A stretch of DNA of 64,000 bases from an uncultured Bacteroidia bacterium (GCA_902800045.1 CADCCZ010000006.1:1-64000); one strand, 5' to 3'; positions 31,397 to 40,848 are shown, counted from the stretch's first letter. Numbers and translations are program-made. Notes: generated from the letters alone by a model not told the origin.

Positions 31397-32455
31397 ATGG
31401 AATCATACAACATAATAGGCTTAATGTCGGGCACATCGGCTGACGGACTCGATGTGGTCTTGTGCCGATTCGATGGTAGCGACTACAACTGGAAATACAC
31501 GCCGATAAAGGCAAAAACCTACGAATACGACAGCGAAACCAAGGCGAAAATGCTCTCGCTGCATACGCTTTCGGCCGAAGACCTGAAGCAAGCCGATGTG
31601 TGGTTCGGCAACTTTTCCGCCGATGCAATAAACGAGTTCCGCAAGGACATAGCGGAGCACATCGACCTCGTGGCATCGCACGGACACACCGTCTTCCACA
31701 ACCCCAGCGAGGGCTACACAATGCAAATTGGCGACGGAAATGTCATTGCCAAGAAAACCAAGATTCCCACCGTCTTCGATTTCCGCAGCGGCGATGTTGC
31801 CCTTGGCGGACAAGGCGCTCCGCTTGTGCCTATTGGCGACGAACTTCTGTTTGGCGGATACGATGCCTGCCTCAACCTCGGTGGCTTCTCAAACATCTCG
31901 ATGCGCAACAAGCAGGGCGAACGGATTGCCTTCGACATTTCGCCCGTCAACATCATAATGAACGAATACGCCCGCAAACTCGGCAAAAACTACGATGCAA
32001 ACGGCGACATTGCAGCCTCGGGCAAAACGATTCCCGCCCTTCTGAAAAAACTTTCGTCTATAAAATATTACCGCCAGAAACCGCCGAAATCGCTCGGGCG
32101 CGAATGGGTTGAGAAGGAAATGAAGCCAATCCTCGCAGAATACGCATCGGAAACTGTTGCCGATATGCTCAACACCTTGTCGGTACACATTGGCACCGAA
32201 ATAGGCAAGGCAATAGGCAGTTGCGGAAAAGTTCTGGTAACTGGTGGCGGTGCGTACAACAAGTTCCTTATTGACAACATCCGCCGAAACTGCAATTCGG
32301 AAATCATCATCCCCGACGACACCACAATAAACTACAAGGAAGCAATAATTTTCGCCTTCCTCGGACTTCTGCGTATCTGTGGCAAAAACAACTGCCTCTC
32401 ATCGATTACTGGTGCAAAAAAAGATTCGTGCTGCGGAGTGATAGCAATACCATAA
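31397..32455 (+). CDS. anmK: Anhydro-N-acetylmuramic acid kinase AnmK
   Basis: A 352-residue sugar kinase of the ASKHA fold that opens and phosphorylates 1,6-anhydro-MurNAc to MurNAc-6-phosphate in wall recycling. Motifs include NIIGLMSGTSADGLDVVLC at the N-terminus, VASHGHTVFHNPSEG, FDFRSGDVALGGQGAPLVPIGD and VLVTGGGAYNKFLID. It has its own promoter, and the next gene's promoter lies within 30 bases of its stop. Confidence 0.94.
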   Translation: MESYNIIGLMSGTSADGLDVVLCRFDGSDYNWKYTPIKAKTYEYDSETKAKMLSLHTLSAEDLKQADVWFGNFSADAINEFRKDIAEHIDLVASHGHTVFHNPSEGYTMQIGDGNVIAKKTKIPTVFDFRSGDVALGGQGAPLVPIGDELLFGGYDACLNLGGFSNISMRNKQGERIAFDISPVNIIMNEYARKLGKNYDANGDIAASGKTIPALLKKLSSIKYYRQKPPKSLGREWVEKEMKPILAEYASETVADMLNTLSVHIGTEIGKAIGSCGKVLVTGGGAYNKFLIDNIRRNCNSEIIIPDDTTINYKEAIIFAFLGLLRICGKNNCLSSITGAKKDSCCGVIAIP

Positions 32456-32480
32456 TGCTAGTTTTCCTCAAAAAAAATCC

Positions 32481-32488
32481 TAAATTTG
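32481..32488 (+). promoter_or_regulatory. -7 box of the nuclease gene
   Basis: TAAATTTG, 23 bases before ATG 32512. It supports that start over the in-frame upstream ATGs at 32428 and 32455. Confidence 0.5.
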
Positions 32489-32511
32489 CACCAACATTTG
32501 CACTAACAAAA

Positions 32512-33423
32512 ATGAAAGAACTCGTATCAAAATCAATTTATACTCTTGCAATTGCAGTGGCAATATGCCTAATTAGCTGCACAAATCACGCCGCCGAAAA
32601 AGCAGAAGAAAAAATCATTGAAAAGGCAATCGACAAGGGCGTTGAGAAATTGGAAGAAGGTCTGAACATAGTCTTCGACAAAGCCAGAGATTATTACAAT
32701 GAACATTTTTCACCAGACTCGAGCCAAGTCCCATATTACGAGAAACTTGAAATTCCACAGTCGAAAAAGAAACTCAAGGAACAGGTTGTCGAGCACAAGG
32801 GATACACCGTGAGTTACAACACTACCTGGCTCATTCCCAACTGGGTGGCCTACGAACTTACCGACGAAGAAGTCGTCGGACAGGCTTCGCGAGCCGACAA
32901 GTTTATCCCCGACCCCGACATCACTGGCCGCTGCTCAACAACCGACGACTACAAAGGTTCGGGCTACGACCGCGGTCACATGGCTCCCGCCGGCGACATG
33001 AAATGGGATGCCAAGGCTATGGAAGAAAGTTTCTACACCACCAACATCTGCCCGCAGAACCACAACCTCAACTCAGGCGACTGGAAAGAACTCGAGGAGC
33101 AGGTGCGCGACTGGGCAATCAAGAACGAAAAGGTATATGTGGTGTGCGGACCTATCGTGAAGAAGAACTACGCGACTGTCGGTGCAAACAATGTCGCGGT
33201 GCCCGATTCGTTCTACAAGGTTGTGCTGATGTACAGGGACGGCAACTGGCGTTCGCTTGGTTTTGTCTTTGCCAACAAAGCTGGCAACAAACCGCTTGAC
33301 ACATACGCAAAGTCGGTCGATGAAGTGGAAAAACTAACAGGACTGGACTTTTTCTCCGTCCTTCCCGACGATATTGAAAACGAGATTGAGAAAAATAAGT
33401 CGTTTGAAGAATTTGAGAGATAG
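32512..33423 (+). CDS. DNA/RNA non-specific endonuclease lipoprotein (NucA type)
   Basis: A 303-residue protein from ATG 32512. The lipoprotein signal ends LISC (Cys20). A helical charged stretch (about 25-60) follows, then the beta-beta-alpha metal nuclease domain with the catalytic YDRGHMAPAGDMKW and the Mg-binding Asn in TTNICPQNHNLNSGDW. The gene is probably for a surface or periplasmic nuclease for nucleic-acid scavenging. It is 5 bases upstream of the RAYT gene. Confidence 0.9.
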   Translation: MKELVSKSIYTLAIAVAICLISCTNHAAEKAEEKIIEKAIDKGVEKLEEGLNIVFDKARDYYNEHFSPDSSQVPYYEKLEIPQSKKKLKEQVVEHKGYTVSYNTTWLIPNWVAYELTDEEVVGQASRADKFIPDPDITGRCSTTDDYKGSGYDRGHMAPAGDMKWDAKAMEESFYTTNICPQNHNLNSGDWKELEEQVRDWAIKNEKVYVVCGPIVKKNYATVGANNVAVPDSFYKVVLMYRDGNWRSLGFVFANKAGNKPLDTYAKSVDEVEKLTGLDFFSVLPDDIENEIEKNKSFEEFER

Positions 33424-33428
33424 GCGAA

Positions 33429-34169
33429 ATGGATAACAAGGACACAATGCTACACGACCATTGCAGGGGCTACCTCCCTCACATCGAGAACAAGCAGTAC
33501 CAGATGATCACATTCCGTCTATACGATTCTGTTCCGAAGGAAGTTGTCGAAGAGTGGAAAGAAATGTTGTCCCTTCTGGGTGGTTCGCAGACTTCCAGTC
33601 TGCGGGAACCCAGAAGACACTCATTTTCCACCTACAAGACAGAAGCGGATAGACTTCTCGCCCTACTCGACAAATACGAAGATGCTGGTTACGGAAGCTG
33701 TGTCCTAAAGAATGACAATGTTGCAAAAATCGTACACGATGCCATTTTCTTCTATCACGGAAAAAAATACAATGTCATCAGTTGGTGCATCATGCCCAAT
33801 CACGTTCACGTGCTGATAGAAGTAATGAAAAACATCTCACTGTCGAGCATTTTGCATAGCTGGAGATCGTTCTCGAGCAACGAAATTAACAAAGTGCTAA
33901 ACCGCAGTGGTCGGCTTTGGATGCCAGAATATTTCGACAGATTCATCAGAGACAACGACCACTTCAATAATGTTGTAGATTACATACACAACAATCCCGT
34001 AAAGGCAGGACTTGTTGACGACCCCACGAAATACAAATGGAGTAGCGCAGGATATGCAAACTTTTCTCCAACTGTGTGTCACAAGCAAGATGCTTGTGAA
34101 CCCAGTGGAGAAAAAAAGTTTGCAACACCAACGAATAATCAACCGTCAAACACTAATACAAAAACATGA
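33429..34169 (+). CDS. REP-associated tyrosine transposase (RAYT, Y1/IS200-like)
   Basis: A 246-residue single-copy-style Y1 transposase. The HUH motif is IMPNHVHVLIEV (His125, His127), and the catalytic Tyr185 is in VVDYIHNNPVKAGLV. FDRFIRDNDHF is also typical. RAYTs are domesticated relatives of IS200 that cut and join REP palindromes (family knowledge). Two long hairpins lie inside the coding sequence: 33573-33616 encodes LLGGSQTSSLREPRRHS, and 34056-34122 encodes part of the tail. The tail after residue 210 is low-complexity. It overlaps the next gene by four bases. Confidence 0.9.
   Translation: MDNKDTMLHDHCRGYLPHIENKQYQMITFRLYDSVPKEVVEEWKEMLSLLGGSQTSSLREPRRHSFSTYKTEADRLLALLDKYEDAGYGSCVLKNDNVAKIVHDAIFFYHGKKYNVISWCIMPNHVHVLIEVMKNISLSSILHSWRSFSSNEINKVLNRSGRLWMPEYFDRFIRDNDHFNNVVDYIHNNPVKAGLVDDPTKYKWSSAGYANFSPTVCHKQDACEPSGEKKFATPTNNQPSNTNTKT
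33573..33616. repeat. In-frame hairpin inside the RAYT gene (5' part)
   Basis: Outer arms CTTCTGGGT (33573-33581) and ACCCAGAAG (33608-33616) enclose a GCAGACT/AGTCTGC stem with a TCC loop. It encodes a segment that looks like an insertion relative to the flanking helices (residues 49-64). Confidence 0.75.
34056..34122. repeat. Long hairpin in the RAYT 3' end
   Basis: A perfect inner stem, TCACAAGCA (34079-34087) with TGCTTGTGA (34091-34099). Outward continuation pairs TCTCCAACTG with CAGTGGAGA, and GCAAACTTTT with AAAAGTTTGC. The whole covers about 67 bases with minor bulges. Confidence 0.75.
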
Positions 34170-35275
34170 AAGCAATAAAATTCCTCTTCCGCACAATCCT
34201 AATCCTGCTAATAATTGCAGTACTCACAATAGGCGGCTACATCGCATACCTGCAAATAAACTACTACCGCATCGATGACGGCATCGAGCTGCCAATAAGC
34301 AACCAGCGCGCCGAAAGCATCGAAGTCGGGAAAGATTACACGGTTATGACCTACAACATCGGTTTCGGTGCCTACGACCACGAGTTCTCGTTCTTTATGG
34401 ACAAGGGACGCATGAACGACGGCAGCGAAGTGTGCGGCACCTTCGGCAAGGCTAAAAGCAAGGAAATTGTGGAGACAAACACACACGGCGCAAAAGCCCA
34501 CATCGAAAAGCATAGCCCCGACTTTTGTATAATGCAGGAAGTCGATACCGCCTCGACACGCAGTTTCTTCATCAACCAGCGCAACATAATCGAGTCTGCT
34601 TTCAATGATTACTGCAGCGTTTATGGAGAAAACTTCCATAGCTCGTACCTGTGCTACCCGATTAACGACCCGCACGGAAGCGTTCGCGCCGGACTTCTCA
34701 CGCTCAGCCGCTACAAAATCGCCAATGCCGTGCGCCGCAGTTATCCCGTTGACGAAAGTTTCATCACCAAGTTCTTCGACCTCGACAGATGCTTCGTCGT
34801 AACACGCATACCAACCAACACCGACAAGGAACTCGTGCTGATAAACAGCCACATGTCGGCATACGACGAAGGCGGACTCATCAGGCAGCAGCAACTTGAG
34901 CTTTTGCGCAGCGTCCTTACCGAAGAATACAACAAAGGCAACTTCGTAATCGTTGGCGGTGATTTCAACCACGCGCTTTGCGGTACCGTAGAAGCCTTCG
35001 CATGCCAGCAGCAGGTTCCCGAATGGGTTTCGGTGATGGAAGACAAGGAAATTCCCGAACATTTCAAAATAGTGGAAGCCAGCAACATCAAGGATGTGCC
35101 CACCTGCCGCAGCACCGACATACCATACACCAAAGGCGTGAACTATACCGCAGTGCTCGACGGATTCATCGTTTCGGACAACATCGAAGCAGAAGCCATA
35201 AACTATGATGCCGACTTCATGTATAGCGACCACAATCCGGTAATAATGAAATTCAAATTGATAATGGATAATTGA
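34166..35275 (+). CDS. Membrane-anchored endonuclease/exonuclease/phosphatase-family protein
   Basis: A 369-residue protein with one N-terminal membrane helix (about 7-29) and an EEP hydrolase domain. Metal and catalytic motifs are MTYNIGFGAYD, CIMQEVD (Glu ligand), INSHMSAYDEGG, VGGDFNH and YSDHNPV at the C-terminus. It could act as a nuclease, a phosphodiesterase or a sphingomyelinase-like enzyme at the cell surface. The substrate is unknown. The start overlaps the RAYT stop by four bases (ATGA). Confidence 0.85.
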   Translation: MKAIKFLFRTILILLIIAVLTIGGYIAYLQINYYRIDDGIELPISNQRAESIEVGKDYTVMTYNIGFGAYDHEFSFFMDKGRMNDGSEVCGTFGKAKSKEIVETNTHGAKAHIEKHSPDFCIMQEVDTASTRSFFINQRNIIESAFNDYCSVYGENFHSSYLCYPINDPHGSVRAGLLTLSRYKIANAVRRSYPVDESFITKFFDLDRCFVVTRIPTNTDKELVLINSHMSAYDEGGLIRQQQLELLRSVLTEEYNKGNFVIVGGDFNHALCGTVEAFACQQQVPEWVSVMEDKEIPEHFKIVEASNIKDVPTCRSTDIPYTKGVNYTAVLDGFIVSDNIEAEAINYDADFMYSDHNPVIMKFKLIMDN

Positions 35276-35328
35276 TAATTAACCATCATTATAACGCTAT
35301 GTGGGCGAAACATTGAATCTTTGAACCC

Positions 35329-35351
35329 GATGCAAAGCATTGCATCACTAC
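35329..35351 (-). repeat. REP-like palindrome with GTAG (minus orientation)
   Basis: On the minus strand, GTAG-TGATGCAATGCTTTGCATC: a GTAG tetranucleotide then a GATGCAA/TTGCATC hairpin. It lies between converging genes. Confidence 0.6.
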
Positions 35352-35407
35352 AATTTTCGAATCTTAAAATCTTCGAATCTTCAAATTCTCAAATTATCGA
35401 ATTATCA
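35352..35407. repeat. TCGAATCTTAAAATCTTC-type AT-rich repeats
   Basis: Short units related to TCTTCGAATCTTCAAATT repeat four to five times. They are the reverse sense of the stretches at 12455-12510 and 63060-63135. Noncoding. Confidence 0.5.
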
Positions 35408-35430
35408 AACCTTGACGCATCCCGTAGCCT

Positions 35431-36996
35431 CTATTTTTTTCTCCCCGCTTTCTGCACCTTTACATTGTCAATCTTGATAAGATTACCATAGCGGTAAGTG
35501 CGTGTCATATAAACAGTTCCATCGGGGTTATACTTATACCAAACCTTATGTTTCAAACCGCCGCGATATTCACCGACAGTCTCAATCTGACCATCGGGAT
35601 ATAGCCACTTGTGCAAGCCCACAGCATCGCCATCGCGATAGCTACCCGAAAAACACAATTTTCCACTATCAACATAATAGGATTTCCAATCGCCAGTCAT
35701 CTCGTCGGCAGAATACGAACCATACTGCACCACATCGCCAATATGCTGCTCCCATTCACCTGTTTTCAATCCTTCCGAATAAGAGCCCTTAACAAGCATA
35801 TTTCCTACGGAATCGTATTCCTCGTACGCACCATCGAGAAGTCCGTCGTAATAATTTTCGACACGGCGCTTGGCACCATTCGGATATAACCAAGTCCATT
35901 CACCAACAGGCTTGTCGGCTTCGTACTCGCCCTGCATTTCGGGATTGCCGCTCGAATAGAAATACAACCATTCTCCGTTCTTCTTGCCTTTGCGATACGT
36001 TCCCTCGGCATAAAAGTAATCCCAATAGCCATCGTACAAACGCCATTTGCCAGTTCGCTTTCCGCCCTCGTCAAACAGCCCCTCGCCGACCAGCACACTT
36101 TCAGACGAATACTCCCTTGATTTTATCAATTTGCCATTTTCATCGTATTCCTTATGAATTCCTATTGGCATATTGTGAAGAAATGAGCCTTCGGTCTTTA
36201 TTTTTCCATTGTCGTAGAACGTTTTTTTGTACTCAGCCATTTCTATTTCGGCCAAAGTGGTGTCGTTTTCCACCGAGAACGGTTTTCCATCGACAAACCT
36301 CTGTTCGTCAACAAGCCTTCCCGACTGGTCGAAATTACGCTGAACACCATTGACTTTACCATTATAATATTGCGTTTCGGTCTTTTTTGCACCCGATTGG
36401 TAAAATTCGACCCAACGGCCTTGCTTCAGACCGTTTTCATCGGTACGATTAATCTTTTGTGTCTGAACCAAATAGCCTTTCCGATATGTTATTATTGAAA
36501 TTATGGTACTGTCGCGGTCGAATTCGTATCCTTCGCCGTCGCGCTTGTCGCCCACATACTTGTAAACGTACTGCAAATAACCATCCTTGCTGTAAAAATA
36601 CGAATTACCTTCGCGCATACCATTAAGGAATAATTCTTTGGAATCCAAGTAATAAACCTTTACGGAATCGTCGTTGTAATAAAACTTGAAACCATACGAA
36701 AAGCCGTTTTTCTTGCCGTCGCGATAAGTTATCGACTTTTCAAGATTTCCGTCGGGTGCATAAAAATTCCAGATGCTGTCGAGTTCGAACATAGTGCGCA
36801 AGCCTTCCGACTTCAGGGTTCCGTCCTCGTAGTAGCTTTTCCAGAAACCATCGGGCTTGCCATTGCGCAAAGTACCTTCGCTCGATACTGCGCCATCGGG
36901 GTAGCGGTACTGCACAAAACCATCGTTCTGCGCAAATGCCACTTGCGAGAAAAACAATACGGCAAAAATCGACAATATGACACTACACAATCTCAT
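35431..36996 (-). CDS. Secreted MORN-type (YwqK-like) repeat protein
   Basis: A 521-residue protein with a signal peptide (MRLCSVILSIFAVLFFSQVAFAQ) followed by many tandem MORN_2 repeats of the type GKPDGFWKSYYEDGTLKSEG. The repeats run from about 30 to 510 and end in a basic tail. Such proteins are often annotated as YwqK-family antitoxin, but no toxin lies nearby and the signal peptide points to the periplasm or surface. Two bases after the deformylase gene, so the two are co-transcribed. Confidence 0.85.
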   Translation of the reverse strand: MRLCSVILSIFAVLFFSQVAFAQNDGFVQYRYPDGAVSSEGTLRNGKPDGFWKSYYEDGTLKSEGLRTMFELDSIWNFYAPDGNLEKSITYRDGKKNGFSYGFKFYYNDDSVKVYYLDSKELFLNGMREGNSYFYSKDGYLQYVYKYVGDKRDGEGYEFDRDSTIISIITYRKGYLVQTQKINRTDENGLKQGRWVEFYQSGAKKTETQYYNGKVNGVQRNFDQSGRLVDEQRFVDGKPFSVENDTTLAEIEMAEYKKTFYDNGKIKTEGSFLHNMPIGIHKEYDENGKLIKSREYSSESVLVGEGLFDEGGKRTGKWRLYDGYWDYFYAEGTYRKGKKNGEWLYFYSSGNPEMQGEYEADKPVGEWTWLYPNGAKRRVENYYDGLLDGAYEEYDSVGNMLVKGSYSEGLKTGEWEQHIGDVVQYGSYSADEMTGDWKSYYVDSGKLCFSGSYRDGDAVGLHKWLYPDGQIETVGEYRGGLKHKVWYKYNPDGTVYMTRTYRYGNLIKIDNVKVQKAGRKK

Positions 36997-36998
36997 AC

Positions 36999-37640
36999 TT
37001 AATTTCCCTGCAAATTTCGCACCGCATTCTCTACCGACTGCCTATCAAAAAACATAATTCCATTCAGATGGTCAATTTCGTGCTGGAAAATATGTGCAGT
37101 GTACTGATGAGTTATTTTTTCTTCATGGGAAACGCCATCGGCATCGGAATAAGCCACCTTCACCCAAGTAGCGCGATACGAGAAACCGTCGATTTGCGGA
37201 TACACATCGCCATCGGGCACCGAAAGGCAGCCATCGTTGCGACGGGCGACAGAATCAGAGTACTCAACAATCTGCGGATTGAAATAAAACTCCCATGGAG
37301 CGTCGTCGTCGGCAACCTTCTTGTCCCAACGCTGCACGCATATTATACGTCTGTTAACCCCTACCTGCGGAGCAGCTATGCCTACGCCGTCCACCTGTGC
37401 AATCTTGCACATTCTGTGCGCCAGATAATTCCAGATGGTGTCACTGAGATCCACATCAATCGAAGGTGTACGCAACAACAAAGAATCGGAACGATCAAAT
37501 ACATTCAATATCCTAAATTCATTATCTGGAGCAGTTACAACAGCATACTCCGCATCGGTTACCGCCAAAGGATCCTTTGTCTGGCACGACACAAGTACCG
37601 ACACAACTGCAAGTATCATTGTAATATACAACCTATTCAT
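36999..37640 (-). CDS. Lipoprotein peptide deformylase-like protein
   Basis: A 213-residue protein starting MNRLYITMIL with a lipoprotein signal ending LVSC (Cys19). The peptide deformylase domain has DGVGIAAPQVG (motif 1), NDGCLSVPDGD (motif 2, Asp in place of the usual Glu of EGCLS) and FQHEIDHLNG (HExxH metal site). The metal ligands Cys, His and His are all present. The start at 37640 is supported by a promoter at 37659-37687. Known deformylases work in the cytoplasm on nascent chains, so an exported one needs another substrate. A normal def gene lies at 58819. Confidence 0.85.
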   Translation of the reverse strand: MNRLYITMILAVVSVLVSCQTKDPLAVTDAEYAVVTAPDNEFRILNVFDRSDSLLLRTPSIDVDLSDTIWNYLAHRMCKIAQVDGVGIAAPQVGVNRRIICVQRWDKKVADDDAPWEFYFNPQIVEYSDSVARRNDGCLSVPDGDVYPQIDGFSYRATWVKVAYSDADGVSHEEKITHQYTAHIFQHEIDHLNGIMFFDRQSVENAVRNLQGN

Positions 37641-37658
37641 GATATAATTTTTGCGAAA

Positions 37659-37687
37659 CAAAGGTAAGGAAAATTTCAATTTGCAAA
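37659..37687 (-). promoter_or_regulatory. Promoter of the lipoprotein deformylase/MORN operon
   Basis: Minus-strand -7 TACCTTTG (37659-37666) with a -33 TTTG at 37684-37687, 17 bases apart. Confidence 0.55.
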
Positions 37688-37735
37688 TTGGATTCTCCGT
37701 AAAGACATTATATTTTAACAATACCAAGTCAGCTC

Positions 37736-38419
37736 CTAATTTTTCTTTTCTCTGAAACGATAGCTAAATCCTAGCCCCACCCTTAGGCTGCTGCCCCTCA
37801 CTTTGCAGTTCATATTGCCCGACAATTTTTCATCACGATATAAATACAAGTTTATCTCTTGTAGAGTAATTATTCCTTGTGCGTATGCGGCATACACATC
37901 GAACTGGAATCTTTCCTTTACCAGATACGACAATCCTATCCCAGCCGAAACGCCAAGCGAAAACGGGGAATGTCCAAATTTAGTGCAACCCATATTCATA
38001 TTAGGCATGTTCTTATATCTGGAACGGAATGAATGACGGTCTGAATCATACGAAACGAATAGCCCTTCATTTGTGTAGAGCGTGAAATTTCCAAAGCTCA
38101 CAATGTTGGTTTTTGCCGACACATTTATTTCATACATGAAAACGTTATGGTAATTATTATTAAAGAACTTTTTTTCACGTAAAACATAATCGACAAATGT
38201 AAACGACACATCAATTCCAACCCTATCGTTGTACATACGAGTCATTCCTATCCCTACAGAGTAACCCCATGAAGAATAGTCTTTCTTATTAAACTCGCCT
38301 TCGCAATGTATTGGAACCATTGGCTTCGTATATGAGCCGAAAATGTTGATGCTTTTGTACTGCGACATTGCCGACATGCTTAATGCCAATATAAATATAA
38401 TTGCTACTATTCGTTTCAT
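37736..38419 (-). CDS. Outer membrane beta-barrel protein, unknown role
   Basis: A 227-residue protein with a signal peptide (about 1-19, ALSMSAMSQ). Alternating hydrophobic/polar strands and a C-terminal [13 protein letters not shown] suggest an eight-stranded barrel of the outer-membrane beta-barrel superfamily. No enzymatic motif (PagP, PagL, OmpT) is seen. It is followed on the minus strand by the lipoprotein deformylase with its own promoter. Confidence 0.7.
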   Translation of the reverse strand: MKRIVAIIFILALSMSAMSQYKSINIFGSYTKPMVPIHCEGEFNKKDYSSWGYSVGIGMTRMYNDRVGIDVSFTFVDYVLREKKFFNNNYHNVFMYEINVSAKTNIVSFGNFTLYTNEGLFVSYDSDRHSFRSRYKNMPNMNMGCTKFGHSPFSLGVSAGIGLSYLVKERFQFDVYAAYAQGIITLQEINLYLYRDEKLSGNMNCKVRGSSLRVGLGFSYRFREKKN

Positions 38420-38437
38420 TATTAGAACATTTTATGA

Positions 38438-38445
38438 CAAAAGTA
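38438..38445 (-). promoter_or_regulatory. -7 box of the beta-barrel gene
   Basis: Minus-strand TACTTTTG, 18 bases before the start codon. Confidence 0.45.
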
Positions 38446-38561
38446 ATACTATTAATTTTTATACGAACTTTTTACGGAGGGAATCTTTTTGTTGCGTATG
38501 TCGTAATAAAAAAATGTTCAAAAAAAATCGACATTCAAACCAAAACAGACAAAATAAATAG

Positions 38562-38569
38562 TAACTTTG
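38562..38569 (+). promoter_or_regulatory. -7 box of purL
   Basis: TAACTTTG, 32 bases before ATG 38602. It rules out the longer in-frame start at 38401. Confidence 0.5.
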
Positions 38570-38601
38570 TGGCTTATTTGATAACAATAAAATTATATAC
38601 T

Positions 38602-40833
38602 ATGTCGAAGGAAAACATTGAATTTTCGGATGCTAAAGCATTAGGTCTCAACGAAGAAGAATTTGAAAAGATAAAACAGTTGCTCGGCAGGACACCGAAC
38701 TACACCGAACTGAGCATCTACTCCGTAATGTGGAGCGAACACGCATCGTACAAGAACTCAATCCGCTGGATTAAGACTTTGCCTCGCAAAGGCGGTTGCT
38801 TGCTTACTGGTGCTGGTGAAGAAAACGCAGGTTTGGTTGATATAGGCAACGGACTTGCTTGTGCTTTCAAGATTGAATCGCACAACCACCCGTCGGCAGT
38901 AGAACCATATCAGGGTGCTGCAACAGGCGTTGGCGGTATCAACCGCGACATCTTTACAATGGGAGCCCGTCCGGTTGCACAGCTCAACTCGCTGCGTTTC
39001 GGTAACATCGAGAACGAACATACAAAATGGTTGCTCCGCCGCGTCGTTAAGGGAATCGGTGACTATGGTAACGCATTCGGCGTTCCGGTTCTTGGCGGTG
39101 AAGTAAATTTCGACGAATCGTACAACACCAACCCGCTTGTAAACGCAATGTCGGTAGGTATCATGGACAAAAACGACATGATTTCGGCAATCGCAAAGGG
39201 CAAGGGCAATCCTATTTATATCGTTGGTTCTTCAACTGGCAAGGACGGTATCCACGGTGCTACATTCGCATCAGCCGACCTCACCGAAGATTCGGCCGAC
39301 GACATTCCATCAATTCAGGTTGGCGACCCGTTCCAGGAAAAACTTCTGCTCGAAGCTTCGTTGGAACTTGCAAAGACCGATGCAATTGTCGGTATGCAGG
39401 ACATGGGTGCTGCAGGTATCATCTGCTCGACCTCCGAAATGTCGGCAAAGGGCGAAAGCGGTATGAAAATCGACCTTTCGCTTGTTCCTCTGCGTCAGAA
39501 CAATATGGAAGCATGGGAAATCCTGCTTTCGGAATCGCAGGAGCGTATGCTTGTCTGCATAAAGAAAGGCAAGGAACATATTGTTGAAGACATTTTTGCA
39601 AAATGGGACCTCAACTGCGCACGCATCGGAGAAGTTATCGACGAGGACAAGCTCATCTTCTCGTACAAGGGCGAAGTTGTTGCCGAAGTTCCAGCCGAAA
39701 GCCTTGTTCTCGGTGGCGGTGCTCCAGTTTACGAGCGCGAATATGTTGAGCCAGAATTCATGAAGGAATACAAGCATTTCGACATAAATTCAATTCCAGA
39801 GGAAGATGTTGACCTGCACGATGTTGCAACTTTCCTCACAGGACATCCGAACATTGCTTCGAAACGCTGGGTTTACGAACAGTACGACTCGATGGTTCGC
39901 ACTGTTAATATGACCACCAACAAGCCGTCGGATGCTGGTATGGTAAACGTAAAGGGCACCAACACAGCACTTGCTCTCACAACCGACTGCAACAGCCGCT
40001 ACGTAAAGGCCGACCCCGAAAAGGGTACCGCAATAGCAGTTGCCGAAGCTGCTCGCAACATTGCTTGTACAGGTGCAAAGCCAGTGGCAATCACCGACTG
40101 CATGAACTTTGGGTCGCCTTACAATCCACAGGCATACTGGCAGTTTGTAATGTCAATAAAAGGTATGGGCGAAGCTTGCCGTGCTTTCGACACTCCAGTT
40201 ACTGGCGGTAACGTATCGTTCTACAACCAGACAACCATCGCAGGCAAGACCGAGCCAGTTGACCCGACTCCAGTAATCGGTATGCTCGGCATTTTGCCCG
40301 ACAAGGCAAACCACGTTCCACTGTGCTTCGACCGCAAGGGCGATGTAATTTATCTGATTGGCGAAAGTGCCGATGATATCAACTGCTCCGAATACCTATA
40401 TTCATATCATAGAGTTAAAAAATCGCCAGCTCCTAAGTTCGACCTCAATTTCGAAGTTAAACTCTCGAAGCTGTTGCAAGTTCTTGCTGCAAAGAAACTT
40501 GTAAAGTCGATGCACGACGTTTCTGACGGCGGTTTGTACATCACTCTGCTCGAATCGGCAATGCCAAACAACCTCGGTTTCGACATCACAACTGCAAGCG
40601 AATTCCGTACCGATGCCTTCCTCTTTGGAGAATCGCAGGGTCGTGTTGTTGTTTCGATGGACGAAGACCAGGAGGACGATTTTGTTGACTTCATGATGAA
40701 GGAAAAGATTCCGTTCTCGCTGCTCGGTCATGTTACTAAGGGCGAACTCAGAATCGACGACGAGTCGTTCGGCTTCATCAAGGATGCCAAGGAATTGTAC
40801 GACAACGCCATTGGCAAGATAATGGAAAAATAA
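38602..40833 (+). CDS. purL: Phosphoribosylformylglycinamidine synthase subunit PurL
   Basis: A 743-residue small-type PurL that converts FGAR to FGAM in purine synthesis, using ammonia from PurQ. It shows [20 protein letters not shown] (catalytic His), [55 protein letters not shown] and [13 protein letters not shown] start at 38602 (MSKENIEFS). The separate glutaminase PurQ and PurS are not adjacent. The AsmA-like gene follows 15 bases later. Confidence 0.95.
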   Translation: MSKENIEFSDAKALGLNEEEFEKIKQLLGRTPNYTELSIYSVMWSEHASYKNSIRWIKTLPRKGGCLLTGAGEENAGLVDIGNGLACAFKIESHNHPSAVEPYQGAATGVGGINRDIFTMGARPVAQLNSLRFGNIENEHTKWLLRRVVKGIGDYGNAFGVPVLGGEVNFDESYNTNPLVNAMSVGIMDKNDMISAIAKGKGNPIYIVGSSTGKDGIHGATFASADLTEDSADDIPSIQVGDPFQEKLLLEASLELAKTDAIVGMQDMGAAGIICSTSEMSAKGESGMKIDLSLVPLRQNNMEAWEILLSESQERMLVCIKKGKEHIVEDIFAKWDLNCARIGEVIDEDKLIFSYKGEVVAEVPAESLVLGGGAPVYEREYVEPEFMKEYKHFDINSIPEEDVDLHDVATFLTGHPNIASKRWVYEQYDSMVRTVNMTTNKPSDAGMVNVKGTNTALALTTDCNSRYVKADPEKGTAIAVAEAARNIACTGAKPVAITDCMNFGSPYNPQAYWQFVMSIKGMGEACRAFDTPVTGGNVSFYNQTTIAGKTEPVDPTPVIGMLGILPDKANHVPLCFDRKGDVIYLIGESADDINCSEYLYSYHRVKKSPAPKFDLNFEVKLSKLLQVLAAKKLVKSMHDVSDGGLYITLLESAMPNNLGFDITTASEFRTDAFLFGESQGRVVVSMDEDQEDDFVDFMMKEKIPFSLLGHVTKGELRIDDESFGFIKDAKELYDNAIGKIMEK

Positions 40834-40848
40834 CAAATTGATAATACG

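Noticed and set aside
34208-35233. A 341-codon minus-strand open frame opposite the EEP gene
   Set aside because: The EEP motifs on the plus strand are convincing; the antisense product is Val/Ala-rich without any domain.
38401-38601. Long N-terminal extension of PurL
   Set aside because: The -7 box at 38562-38569 is inside it and PurL homology begins at MSKENIEFS.
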